The position numbers were made by a program, and so were the translations under genes. DNA of 64,000 nucleotides, taken from Actinomyces sp. oral taxon 414 (GTDB taxonomy: Bacteria > Actinomycetota > Actinomycetes > Actinomycetales > Actinomycetaceae). Position 1 is the first letter of the stretch. Each line of letters begins with the position of its first letter. The DNA is taken from positions 2,108,001-2,172,000 of the forward strand of contig NZ_CP012590.1 of NCBI RefSeq assembly GCF_001278845.1, read 5' to 3'. Below the pieces are notes generated by a model. The model did no database searches. It saw nothing but the letters and a program-made list of their open reading frames with translations, and was not told the DNA's origin. Positions 9,090-17,654 of this stretch are shown here, piece by piece.

Positions 9090-9659
9090 ATGAGGCTCGA
9101 CTGGGGCAGTGTGCGCACGTTGCATGGCGTGGGGCTGGATCCCGGGCTTGTGGAGGCGGTGGTCTCAGCGCGCGACATGGAGCAGGGGCATAGGGACCTG
9201 ATGCTCCTGGAAGGCGCCGTGTACTACAACCGCTGCCTGTCAGAGGCAGCGCTTCTGGTCACGAGCGAGCTGGTGGAGGCAGTGTGCACGGGGCGCTGCA
9301 CCGTCCCCTGTGGGCTGACCATGGCCACCGACGCCCTGTACGAGATCAGCCTCGGCGAGACAGCCTCATCCGAGACGACGCTGGGCAGCACGGGCGTGGC
9401 GGACCGGTGCCGCAGCATCATCTGCGACAGCCTCCCCCGCCTCTACCAGACCGCCCGGAGCGTCACCGACGACTACACCCTGGCAAGCTTCGTGACCATC
9501 ACGGGTCTGACCGACCCCGACGAGAACCGCTGGAACACCTTCACCCAGACACTCCTCGACCACAACCCCGAAGTACTGACCGTGAAAGAGGTAAAGAACA
9601 CCCGGGACTGGCGCACGAGGAACGGCGGCCCAGCGTACGAGGGCTGCTCGTGGGACTAA
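9090..9659 (+). CDS. Immunity-like protein, array copy 2 (subtype B)
   Basis: A 189-residue paralogue starting 39 bp after copy 1, with a GAGGGAG ribosome site. Subtype B differs near the N-terminus, reading GVGLDPGLVEAVVSARDMEQ in place of the subtype A block, and has CTGRCTVPCGLTMATDALYE in the middle. The C-terminal third is shared with subtype A and ends in GCSWD. The spacer in front (TGGACCTGGTCCTGCCTTGA plus AGCAG) recurs before other copies. Function is inferred from the array context. Confidence 0.75.
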   Translation: MRLDWGSVRTLHGVGLDPGLVEAVVSARDMEQGHRDLMLLEGAVYYNRCLSEAALLVTSELVEAVCTGRCTVPCGLTMATDALYEISLGETASSETTLGSTGVADRCRSIICDSLPRLYQTARSVTDDYTLASFVTITGLTDPDENRWNTFTQTLLDHNPEVLTVKEVKNTRDWRTRNGGPAYEGCSWD

Positions 9660-9698
9660 GACTGGACCTGGTCCTGCCTTGAGAGCAGAGGGAGTGAG

Positions 9699-10271
9699 AT
9701 GAGGCTCGACTGGGGCGGTGTGCGCACGTTGCATGGCGTGGGGCTGGATCCCGGGCTTGTGGAGGCGGTGGTCTCAGCGCGCGACATGGAGCAGGGGCAT
9801 AGGGACCTGATGCTCCTGGAAGGCGCCGTGTACTACAACCGCTGCCTGTCAGAGGCGGCGCTTCTGGTCACGAGCGAGCTGGTGGAGGCAGTGTGCACGG
9901 GGCGCTGCACCGTCCCCTGTGGGCTGACCATGGCCACCGACGCCCTGTACGAGATCAGCCTCGGCGAGACAGCCTCATCCGAGACGACGCTGGGCAGCAC
10001 GGGCGTGGCGGACCGGTGCCGCAGCATCATCTGCGACAGCCTCCCCCGCCTCTACCAGACCGCCCGGAGCGTCACCGACGACTACACCCTGGCAAGCTTC
10101 GTGACCATCACGGGTATGACCGACCCCGACGAGAACCGCTGGAACACCTTCACCCAGACACTCCTCGACCACAACCCCGAAGTACTGACCGTGAAAGAGG
10201 TAAAGAACACCCGGGACTGGCGCGCAAAGATAGGAGGACCCCTGTACGAGGGCTTCGACTGGTGGAAGTAG
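9699..10271 (+). CDS. Immunity-like protein, array copy 3 (subtype B)
   Basis: 190 residues, almost identical to copy 2 over the first 170 residues, including GVGLDPGLVEAVVSARDMEQ. It swaps the C-terminal end: RAKIGGPLYEGFDWWK instead of the GCSWD ending. The 39-bp spacer before it is the same as that before copy 2. Near-identity at DNA level indicates a recent duplication, followed by replacement of the 3' end. Confidence 0.75.
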   Translation: MRLDWGGVRTLHGVGLDPGLVEAVVSARDMEQGHRDLMLLEGAVYYNRCLSEAALLVTSELVEAVCTGRCTVPCGLTMATDALYEISLGETASSETTLGSTGVADRCRSIICDSLPRLYQTARSVTDDYTLASFVTITGMTDPDENRWNTFTQTLLDHNPEVLTVKEVKNTRDWRAKIGGPLYEGFDWWK

Positions 10272-10311
10272 ACACCACAGACCTGCCTTGAAAGCAGAAG
10301 GGGTGAGTGAG

Positions 10312-10884
10312 ATGAGGCTCGACTGGGGCGGTGTGCGCACCTTGGACGGCGTGGGGCTGGATCCCGGGCTTGTGGAGGCGGTGGTCTCAGCGCGCGACAT
10401 GGAGCAGGGGCATAGGGACCTGATGACCCTGGAAGACGTCGTGTACTACAACCGCTGCCTGTCAGAGGCGGCGCTTCTGGTCACGAGCGAGCTGGTGGAG
10501 GCAGTGTGCACGGGGCGCTGCACCGTCCCCTGTGGGCTGACCATGGCCACCGACGCCCTGTACGAGATCAGCCTCGGCCAGACCGCGCCGTGGGAGGCAG
10601 AGGCCGGCGGCACTGGCATGGCGGACCGGTGCCGTGAGGTGATTCGCGACAGCCTCCCCCGCCTCTACCAGACCGCCCGGAGCGTCACCGACGACTACAC
10701 CCTGGCAAGCTTCGTAACCATCACGGGTATGACCGACCCCGACGAGAACCGCTGGAACACCTTCACCCAGAAGCTCCTCGACCACAACCCCGAAGTACTG
10801 ACCGTGAAAGAGGTAAAGAACACCCGGGACTGGCGCGCAAAGATAGGAGGACCCCTGTACGAGGGCTTCGACTGGTGGAAGTAG
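10312..10884 (+). CDS. Immunity-like protein, array copy 4 (B/A mosaic)
   Basis: 190 residues. The N-terminal half is subtype B (GVGLDPGLVEAVVSARDMEQ). The central loop switches to the subtype A version (GQTAPWEAEAGGTGMADRCR). The end is FDWWK. The ATG follows GAAGGGGTGAGTGAG, a spacer type with the intergenic sequence CACAGACCTGCCTTGAAAGC. The block-wise mixture shows recombination between neighbouring copies. Confidence 0.75.
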   Translation: MRLDWGGVRTLDGVGLDPGLVEAVVSARDMEQGHRDLMTLEDVVYYNRCLSEAALLVTSELVEAVCTGRCTVPCGLTMATDALYEISLGQTAPWEAEAGGTGMADRCREVIRDSLPRLYQTARSVTDDYTLASFVTITGMTDPDENRWNTFTQKLLDHNPEVLTVKEVKNTRDWRAKIGGPLYEGFDWWK

Positions 10885-10924
10885 ACACCACAGACCTGCC
10901 TTGAAAGCAGAAGGAGTGAGTGAG

Positions 10925-11494
10925 ATGAGAGTCGACTGGGGCAGTGTGCGCACGAGGGATGGGGTGAAGCCGGACGCGGCGGTCCTTGATGTCTTTGTCA
11001 CCAGCGAGGACATCGATACCGTCTACGATGCGTACTGCCATATCGAGTATGCCGCGTTCTACAACCGGGACCTGGAGGAGGCGGCCCTGCCGCTGACGTC
11101 CGCGCTCATCGAGATGGTGTGCTCAGGACGCTGCACCCACTGGGGACTGACCATGGCCACCGACGCCCTGTACGAGATCAGCCTCGGCCAGACCGCGCCG
11201 TGGGAGGCAGAGGCCGGCGGCACTGGCGTGGCGGACAGGTGCCGCGACATCATCCGCGACAGCCTCCCCCGCCTCTACCAGACCGCCCGGAGCGTCACCG
11301 ACGACTACACCCTGGCAAGCTTCGTGACCATCACGGGTCTGACCGACCCCGACGAGAACCGCTGGAACACCTTCACCCAGACACTCCTCGACCACAACCC
11401 CGAGGTACTGACCGTGAAGGAGATCCAACGCCGTCGATCTAACCGCGCGAAGACGGGAGGGCCCATGTACGAGGGCTTCGAGTGGTGGAAGTAG
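10925..11494 (+). CDS. Immunity-like protein, array copy 5 (subtype A)
   Basis: 189 residues with the subtype A N-terminus (MRVDWGSVRTRDGVKPD) and a subtype-B-like distal half (TARSVTDDYTLASFVTIT). The segment near residue 165 is unique, reading KEIQRRRSNRAKTGGPMYEG in place of the usual NTRDWRTK stretch, and the end is FEWWK. It is one of the more divergent C-termini in the array and could have its own toxin specificity. Confidence 0.75.
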   Translation: MRVDWGSVRTRDGVKPDAAVLDVFVTSEDIDTVYDAYCHIEYAAFYNRDLEEAALPLTSALIEMVCSGRCTHWGLTMATDALYEISLGQTAPWEAEAGGTGVADRCRDIIRDSLPRLYQTARSVTDDYTLASFVTITGLTDPDENRWNTFTQTLLDHNPEVLTVKEIQRRRSNRAKTGGPMYEGFEWWK

Positions 11495-11541
11495 ACACAA
11501 CGGTCCTGCCTTGAAAGCAAATGGCGAATGGGGTGAGTGAG

Positions 11542-12111
11542 ATGAGAGTCGACTGGGGCAGTGTGCGCACGAGGGATGGGGTGAAGCCGGACGCGGCGGT
11601 CCTTGATGTTTTTGTCACCAGCGAGGACATCGATACCGTCTACGATGCGTACTGCAGTATCGAGTATGCCGCGTTCTACAACCGGGACCTGGAGGAGGCG
11701 GCCCTGCCGCTGACGTCCGCGCTCATCGAGATGGTGTGCTCAGGACGCTGCACCCACTGGGGACTGACCATGGCCACCGACGCCCTGTACGAGATCAGCC
11801 TCGGCCAGACCGCGCCGTGGGAGGCAGAGGCCGGCGGCACTGGCGTGGCGGACAGGTGCCGCGACATCATCCGCGACAGCCTCCCCCGCCTCTACCAGGC
11901 CGCCCGGAGCGTCACCGACGACCACATCCTGGCAAGCTTCGTGACCATCACGGGTCTGACCGACCCCGACGAGAACCGCTGGAACACCTTCACCCAGACA
12001 CTCCTCGACCACGACCCCGGACCGGAAACCGCGCGGGAGATTGAGAACACCCGGGACTGGCGCACGAAGATAGGAGGACCCCTGTACGAAGGCTTCGACT
12101 GGTGGAAGTAG
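11542..12111 (+). CDS. Immunity-like protein, array copy 6 (subtype A)
   Basis: 189 residues, subtype A throughout, with the C-terminal variant HDPGPETAREIENTRDW and the FDWWK ending. The ribosome site region GGCGAATGGGGTGAGTGAG precedes the ATG. It is nearly identical in its first 130 residues to copies 1 and 5. Confidence 0.75.
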   Translation: MRVDWGSVRTRDGVKPDAAVLDVFVTSEDIDTVYDAYCSIEYAAFYNRDLEEAALPLTSALIEMVCSGRCTHWGLTMATDALYEISLGQTAPWEAEAGGTGVADRCRDIIRDSLPRLYQAARSVTDDHILASFVTITGLTDPDENRWNTFTQTLLDHDPGPETAREIENTRDWRTKIGGPLYEGFDWWK

Positions 12112-12578
12112 ACACAACGGTCCTGCCTTGAAAGCAAATGGCGAATGGGGTGAGTGAGATGAAGGTCGACTGGGGCAGTGTGCGCACGAGGGACGGGGTG
12201 AAGCCGGACGCGGCGGTCCTTGATGTCTTTGTCACCAGCGAGGACATCGATACCGTCTACGATGCGTACTGCCGTATCGAGCACGCCGCGTTCTACAACC
12301 GGGACCTGGAGGAGGCGGCCCTGCCGCTGACGTCCGCGCTCATCGAGATGGTGTGCTCAGGACGCTGCACCCACTGGGGACTGACCATGGCCACCGACGC
12401 CCTGTACGAGATCAGCCTCGGCCAGACCATGCGGGAGGAAGAGACCGACGGCACGAGCCTGGCGGACCGGTGCCGTGAGGTGATTCGCGACAACCTCCCC
12501 CGCCTCTACCAGACTGGAGTGAGTGGGATCCTCTGGACTTGGGGAGAGTTTCTTCCCGCGACAGAATAGGATGAGTTC

Positions 12579-12863
12579 ATGACGAGAACGAAGTACCCCG
12601 ATGAGTTCAAGGAGCAGGTCGTTCGCGAGATCCTGGAGAAGGAGCGCACGATCGCGTCCGTGGCCGCCTCCTACGATCTGGTTCCGCAGACGGTGGGGGG
12701 CTGGGTCGCCAAGTACAAGAAGAAGCACGCCGAGGACCAGGACCCCGAGGCCGCCGCGGAGTCGGCCGAGATCGCCAGGCTGAGGGCGGAGAACCGCGAG
12801 TTGCGCCAGGAGAACGAGTTCTTGAAAAAAGCGGCGGCCTTCTTCGCGAGAGAACGTCGGTGA
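12579..12863 (+). CDS. IS3-family transposase OrfA
   Basis: A 94-residue OrfA. It has an N-terminal helix-turn-helix (KYPDEFKEQVVREIL ... IASVAASYDLVPQTVGGWV) and a leucine-zipper-like coiled coil, EIARLRAENRELRQENEFLK, ending in KKAAAFFARERR. It binds the element's terminal repeats and would normally be joined to OrfB by ribosomal frameshifting. It looks intact. Confidence 0.88.
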   Translation: MTRTKYPDEFKEQVVREILEKERTIASVAASYDLVPQTVGGWVAKYKKKHAEDQDPEAAAESAEIARLRAENRELRQENEFLKKAAAFFARERR

Positions 12864-13750
12864 GCGATCGCCACAGGGCTCATCCGCCGCGAAGAAGGCA
12901 ATTACCCCGTCGCCTCCATGTGCGAACTGGTCGGAGTGTCGAAGTCCGGCTACTACAACTGGCTGAGCCGGCCCGAGGCCGCCACGAAGGTCAGAAGGAG
13001 GAAGCTGGCCCTGTTGGTCGAGTCCGAGTTCAAGGCCTCCGACATGACCTACGGGTACCGGCGCATCACCGCCGCTCTGAAGCGCAAGGGCGCCGTCGTG
13101 TCCCCCGACACGCCTCCGCCCCCCTCATGCGGGAGAAGGGTCTGAAAGCCGCGCAACCGCGCCGGAAGGTCCGCACCACCATCCCCGCCGACGACATCGA
13201 CACCCGCCCCGACCTGGTGGACAGGGACTTCACCGCCGAGGCCCCCGGGCTCAAATGGGTCGGGGACATCACCTACATCCGCACGTGGGTCGGATTCGTG
13301 TATCTGGCCACTGTTCTGGACTGCTGCACCAAGAAAGTCGTCGGCTACGCCATGGCCGACAACATGAAGACCGACCTGATCTGCAAGGCCATCGATATGG
13401 CCGTGCGCCGCTGCCCCCACCAGGAGGAGGTCACGATCTTCCACTCCGACCGGGGCAGTCAGTACACCTCACAGCAATTCGCCAAACATCTGAAGAACTA
13501 CAAGATCCTCCCCTCCGTCGGGAGAACCGGCGTGTGCTGGGACAATGCCTGGGCGCAAGTCCTTCAACGCCACCCCGGGAGAACGAACGCGTCCACGCCC
13601 GTGGTGTACCCCACACGGGAAAAGGCCATCAAAGATGTTGCCTCGTGGATCGAACTGACCTATAATCATACGCGACTCCACTCGGCACTGGGGTACCGCA
13701 CCCCCAACGAGGCCGAACACGAGCTGAACAGCCGGAAACAAGCAGCCTGA
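12864..13750 (+). pseudogene. IS3-family transposase OrfB, frameshifted
   Basis: The first segment (to about 13115, same frame as OrfA) gives IATGLIRREEGNYPVASMCE, SKSGYYNW and the DMTYGYRRITAALKRKG block of the HTH_21 region. The frame breaks around 13110-13130, where DTVRRLMREKG would be expected, and resumes one frame over with LMREKGLKAAQP. The rve core then shows WVGDITYI (first Asp) and IFHSDRGSQYTS (second Asp). A second, compensated double shift at about 13555-13600 replaces the expected WAESFNATLKNE with WAQVLQRHPG, removing the catalytic Glu. The element therefore cannot encode an active enzyme. Confidence 0.88.
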
Positions 13751-14052
13751 GACCACCAAAAACCACAGTCCGAAGAACGCCAAGCACTCCAGACCGCCCG
13801 GAGCGTCACCGACGACCACATCCTGGCAAGCTTCGTGAGCATCACGGGTATGACCGACCCCGACGAGAACCGCTGGAACACCTTCACCCAGACACTCCTC
13901 GACCACGACCCCGGACCGGAAACCGCGCGGGAGATTGAGAACACCCGGGACTGGCGCACGAAGATAGGAGGACCCCTGTACGAAGGCTTCGACTGGTGGA
14001 AGTAGACACAACGGTCCTGCCTTGAAAGCAAATGGCGAATGGGGTGAGTGAG

Positions 14053-14619
14053 ATGAAGGTCGACTGGGGCAGTGTGCGCACGAGGGACGGGGTGAAGCCG
14101 GACGCGGCGGTCCTTGATGTCTTTGTCACCAGCGAGGACATCGATACCGTCTACGATGCGTACTGCAGTATCGAGCACGCCGCGTTCTACAACCGGGACC
14201 TGGAGGAGGCGGCCCTGCCGCTGACGTCCGCGCTCATCGAGATGGTGTGCTCAGGACGCTGCACCCACTGGGGACTGACCATGGCCACCGACGCCCTGTA
14301 CGAGATCAGCCTCGGCCAGACCATGCGGGAGGAAGAGACCGACGGCACGAGCCTGGCGGACCGGTGCCGTGAGGTGATTCGCGACAACCTCCCCCGCCTC
14401 TACCAGGCCGCCCGGAGCGTCACCGACGACCACATCCTGGCAAGCTTCGTGACCATCACGGGTATGACCGACCCCGACGAGAACCGCTGGAACACCTTCA
14501 CCCAGACACTCCTCGACCACGACCCCGAAGTACTGACAGCGGACGAGGTGAAGAACACCCGGGACTGGCGCACGAAGATAGGAGGACCCCTGTACGAGGG
14601 CTTCGACTGGTGGAAGTAG
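14053..14619 (+). CDS. Immunity-like protein, array copy 8 (subtype A)
   Basis: 188 residues, subtype A, with the central MREEETDGTSLADRCRE loop shared with the interrupted copy 7 and the ending PLYEGFDWWK. The 47-bp spacer matches that in front of copies 6 and 7. Being intact, it may cover the loss of copy 7. The next ~140 bp up to the orphan toxin cassette show no gene. Confidence 0.75.
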   Translation: MKVDWGSVRTRDGVKPDAAVLDVFVTSEDIDTVYDAYCSIEHAAFYNRDLEEAALPLTSALIEMVCSGRCTHWGLTMATDALYEISLGQTMREEETDGTSLADRCREVIRDNLPRLYQAARSVTDDHILASFVTITGMTDPDENRWNTFTQTLLDHDPEVLTADEVKNTRDWRTKIGGPLYEGFDWWK

Positions 14620-14759
14620 ACACCACGGTCCTGGAACACGGTCAGACGGCCCCGGTGCTCCGCAGAGACAAGGTGCTCCACAGCGATCAAGGAGGCGCTC
14701 TCCCATCCTGCGCCGACCTCCGCCCCGGAAGAGGCCTCACTCTTTAGGCTATCCCACAT

Positions 14760-15800
14760 GAGGTCATCCTGGTCGGCGGGACCTTCGACGGCGGCGCCGG
14801 CTACGTGCTGGAACCAGGCCCCCACACCGTCGGCGGCTTCCTGGGCGCCACCGGCCGGGGAGCCGCCATGGGCGGGACCATGGGAGCCGGCGTCGGAGCC
14901 GTCTCCTCAGTGGGCCGTAACGCCTGCTTCCCCGCCGGCACACCCGTCCTCATGGCCGACGGCACCACCAGGCCCATCGAGGACGTGGCCGTCGGCGACC
15001 ACGTCGCCTGCACCGACCCCGACACCGGCCAACCCACCACCTCCACGGTCACCAGGACCTTCACCCACGAGCACACACCCACCATCCGGATCCGCACCAG
15101 CAACGGCGACCTGGAGACCACGCCAGCCCACCCCCTGTACGTCCACGGCAAGGGCTTCACCCCCGCCGGACACATCCAATCCGGCGACCACCTGCGCGAC
15201 AACCACGGGCACCCCATCACCGTCCACACCGTTACCGCCACCGGCCAGGCCCCCACCGTCCACAATATCGAGGTCAACAACACCCACACCTACCACACCA
15301 CCACAACCACCGGCACCCACATCCTGGCCCACAACGGATGCACCGTCGAGAACCCAAGGGACCTGGCCACACCCACAGACATCGACCAGGGCACGTGGCG
15401 AGGCCTCAACGCGGAACAGCAACTTGACGCGGCACGCAGAGAGCTTTTCAATGCAGCCGCAACCGAGCCGAGGAGGACCTCAACCATGGTCGCCACTTAC
15501 ACTGAGACCCACCCACCCGTCCTCGGCAGACCCGGAAATCTTCATAATGGAGAACACTTCTGCGCAGAAACAAGTGGAAGCAATTACCTTACGAAGATTG
15601 GAGGCGCAGCCCCCAGCGACGTAAGGTACACGGAAGCAGTAAGGCCTCGGTACGTGCGGAACATTGCGAACGGAAAACCAACAAAGGACCCTTACGTTCG
15701 AGTGTGCGTCAATTGTCAAGATTTGTATGACGAAGATATGTTTCCCCCGAAGGTTCCTCGCGACGAAGGCGGAAGATGGAGTATGCAGAATGGGAATTAA
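14760..15800 (+). pseudogene. Orphan RHS C-terminal cassette: HINT plus alternative deaminase-type tip
   Basis: There is no RHS core and no proper start; the frame opens after a TAG at 14745, and only a GTG at 14805 could serve. From 14784 to 15345 the DNA aligns without gaps, and almost without difference, to 7511-8072 of the full-length RHS gene, covering the Gly-rich stretch and the whole HINT domain to the AHNGC end. After that it diverges into another ~150-residue tip with FCAET (Cys codon at 15561) and CVNCQ (15705-15716). It shares a VRYTEAVRPRYVRNIANGKP segment with the first toxin's tip, so both are related deaminase-type domains. Tip DNA is visibly less GC-rich than its surroundings. 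By analogy with orphan CdiA-CT/RHS tips, this is a silent donor for tip exchange. Confidence 0.82.
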
Positions 15801-16350
15801 CTGGCAGAAAGTCCGAACCATGAAGGGTGTCGGCATGGATCCGGCGCCAATCTTCGACATGCTTCGCTCTCCCGACATGCAAACTGGAGAGCAAGCATAC
15901 TGGCACATCGAAGGGACTGCATTCTACGCTGGAGGACTAGAGGAAGCCGCCGCACCAGTGACAGAAACTCTAGTCGAAGCATTGTGTGCAGGCGATTACA
16001 CGGAGTCCGGCCTTTCCTGGGCCGCTGAAACCTTGTTTGAAATTGTCCTCGGAGGCCCCTCAACAAATGAAGCAGAGCACGGCAACATGAACATAGGCAA
16101 TCATTGCCGCTCTATTGTCAGGTCTCGATTGCCAGACTTATACCAACTAGCCCTCAGTCCCCTCGAAGATGATATCCTCTCGAGTTTCATCCGCATTCTC
16201 GGCACAGTCGACGACGACGAGAGAAGATGGCGAGCATTTGTCGAGCAGATGACGAGTCGCAGACTAGGCGTATTGAGCGAGGACGAACTTCACGAGTGCC
16301 AGCAGGATCGCGCAGAGCGCGGTGGAGCCTTGTACGAGTGGGGGCAGTAG
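15790..16350 (+). CDS. Divergent immunity-like protein paired with the orphan tip
   Basis: 186 residues. The ATG lies inside the last codons of the orphan toxin (11-bp overlap, different frame), a coupling typical of toxin-immunity pairs. It is clearly related to the array proteins but divergent throughout: MGINWQKVRTMKGVGMDP at the start, FYAGGLEEAAAPVTETLVEA, TLFEIVLGG, NHCRSIVRSRLPDLYQLA, DDDERRWRAF and the GGALYEWGQ end. Base composition is lower in GC, like the tip before it, suggesting that the two arrived together. It is probably specific for the orphan tip. Confidence 0.8.
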   Translation: MGINWQKVRTMKGVGMDPAPIFDMLRSPDMQTGEQAYWHIEGTAFYAGGLEEAAAPVTETLVEALCAGDYTESGLSWAAETLFEIVLGGPSTNEAEHGNMNIGNHCRSIVRSRLPDLYQLALSPLEDDILSSFIRILGTVDDDERRWRAFVEQMTSRRLGVLSEDELHECQQDRAERGGALYEWGQ

Positions 16351-16374
16351 CCGAACCGCCTGCGACCATAGCCT

Positions 16375-16427
16375 GCAGTTCCCGCGGGGGACTAAGCCGA
16401 AACCAGGAGGTGAATGGGGTGAGTGAG
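16375..16427 (+). repeat. Copy of the 3' end of the first toxin gene
   Basis: The stretch starting GCAGTTCCCGCGGGGGACTA repeats 8431-8483, the last codons and stop of the full-length RHS gene, with a few substitutions. It leads, with the same spacing, into an immunity ATG. Nothing else of that toxin remains here, so it marks where a second toxin-immunity junction once stood. Confidence 0.8.
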
Positions 16428-16997
16428 ATGAGGCTCGACTGGGGCAGTGTGCGCACCTTGGACGGGGTGGGGCTGGATCCCGGGCTTGTGGAGGCGGTGG
16501 TCTCAGCGCGCGACATGGAGCAGGGGCATAGGGACCTGATGACCCTGGAAGGCGCCGTGTACTACAACCGCTGCCTGTCAGAGGCAGCGCTTCTGGTCAC
16601 GAGCGAACTGGTGGAGGCAGTGTGCACGGGGCGCTGCACCGTCCCCTGTGGGCTGACCATGGCCACCGACGCCCTGTACGAGATCAGCCACGGCGAGACA
16701 GCCTCATCCGAGACGACGCTGGGCAGCACGGGCGTGGCGGACCGGTGCCGCGACATCATCCGCGACAGCCTCCCCCGCCTCTACCAGACCGCCCGGAGCG
16801 TCACCGACGACTACACCCTGGCAAGCTTCGTGACCATCACGGGTCTGACCGACCCCGACGAGAACCGCTGGAACACCTTCACCCAGACACTCCTCGACCA
16901 CAACCCCGAGGTACTGACAGCCGACGAGGTGAAGAACACCCGGGACTGGCGCACGAGGAACGGCGGCCCAGCGTACGAGGGCTGCTCGTGGGACTAA
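16428..16997 (+). CDS. Immunity-like protein, array copy 10 (subtype B)
   Basis: 189 residues, subtype B (TLDGVGLDPGLVEAVVSARD), ending in GCSWD. It differs from copy 2 at a handful of sites, for example EISHGETA in place of EISLGETA. I chose the ATG at 16428 because the same GGGGTGAGTGAG leader precedes the other copies; the frame is open further upstream only through the toxin scar. Confidence 0.75.
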   Translation: MRLDWGSVRTLDGVGLDPGLVEAVVSARDMEQGHRDLMTLEGAVYYNRCLSEAALLVTSELVEAVCTGRCTVPCGLTMATDALYEISHGETASSETTLGSTGVADRCRDIIRDSLPRLYQTARSVTDDYTLASFVTITGLTDPDENRWNTFTQTLLDHNPEVLTADEVKNTRDWRTRNGGPAYEGCSWD

Positions 16998-17040
16998 GAC
17001 TGGACCTGGTCCTGCCTTGAGAGCAGAGGGAGTGAGTGAG

Positions 17041-17610
17041 ATGAGGCTCGACTGGGGCGGTGTGCGCACCTTGGACGGGGTGGGGCTGGATCCCGGGCTT
17101 GTGGAGGCGGTGGTCTCAGCGGGCGGCCGGGCCCAGGGCCGCGAGGACCTGATGATCCTGGACGGTATCGTGTACTACAACCGCTGCCTGTCAGAGGCGG
17201 CGCTTCTGGTCACGAGCGAGCTGGTGGAGGCAGTGTGCACGGGGCGCTGCACCGTCCCCTGGGGACTGTACTGGTCCACCGACGCCCTGTACGAGATCAG
17301 CCTCGGCGAGACAGCCTCGTCCGAGACGGCGCTCGGTAACATGGGCGTGGCGGACAGGTGCCGCAGCATCATCTGCGACAGCCTCCCCCGCCTCTACCAG
17401 GCCGCCGGGAGCATCACCGACGACTACACCCTGGCAAGCCTGGTGAGCATCACGGGTGTGACTGATCCCGACGAGAACCGCTGGAACACCTTCACCCAGA
17501 AGCTCCTCGACCACGACCCCGGACCGGACACCGCGCGGGAGATTGAGGACACCCGGGACTGGCGCGCGAGGAACGGCGGCCCAGCGTACGAGGGCTGCTC
17601 GTGGGACTAA
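17041..17610 (+). CDS. Immunity-like protein, array copy 11 (subtype B, diverged)
   Basis: 189 residues, the last copy of the array. It is subtype B but with the unique blocks SAGGRAQGREDLMILDG and TVPWGLYWSTDALYE and a DPGPDTAREIEDTRDW segment, ending in GCSWD. The changes cluster in patches, as expected from recombination with an outside copy. After it the array stops and unrelated debris begins. Confidence 0.75.
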   Translation: MRLDWGGVRTLDGVGLDPGLVEAVVSAGGRAQGREDLMILDGIVYYNRCLSEAALLVTSELVEAVCTGRCTVPWGLYWSTDALYEISLGETASSETALGNMGVADRCRSIICDSLPRLYQAAGSITDDYTLASLVSITGVTDPDENRWNTFTQKLLDHDPGPDTAREIEDTRDWRARNGGPAYEGCSWD

Positions 17611-17654
17611 GACTGGACCTGGCGTCCCGCCTGGCAGTCCACCCCCATATCAGC

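Larger units (their letters stand above)
12515..13791. mobile_element. IS3-family insertion sequence, 1277 bp
   Basis: The ends are short imperfect inverted repeats (TGGAGTGAGTGG at the left; the right end reads inward as TGGAGTGCTTGG). A 3-bp target duplication, GAC, lies at 12512-12514 and 13792-13794. The element carries an orfA and a degraded orfB. The clean duplication and the otherwise intact interrupted gene indicate a fairly recent insertion, although its transposase can no longer work. Confidence 0.88.
12159..14005 (+). pseudogene. Immunity-like array copy 7, split by an IS3-family element
   Basis: The 5' part (12159-12514) encodes the first ~119 residues of a subtype A copy (MKVDWGSVRTRDGVKPD) up to PRLYQ. 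The 3' part (13792-14005) continues with TARSVTDDHILASFVSITGM and ends in FDWWK. Removing 12515-13791 and one GAC restores a normal 189-codon gene. As it stands the first part runs into the element and stops at 12567-12569 after 17 foreign codons, so the product should be truncated. The central loop reads GQTMREEETDGTSLADRCRE, the variant also found in copy 8. Confidence 0.85.

Noticed and set aside
14758..15624. A 288-codon plus-strand frame starting at ATG 14758.
   Set aside because: It is a shifted frame (Pro/Thr/Ser-rich) of the HINT region; the homologous frame is the one starting near 14760.
8484..17610. Reading the paralogue array as separate toxins or as a DNA-binding gene family.
   Set aside because: No toxin, membrane or DNA-binding motif is visible; position directly after each toxin tip and overlap with the orphan tip favour immunity.
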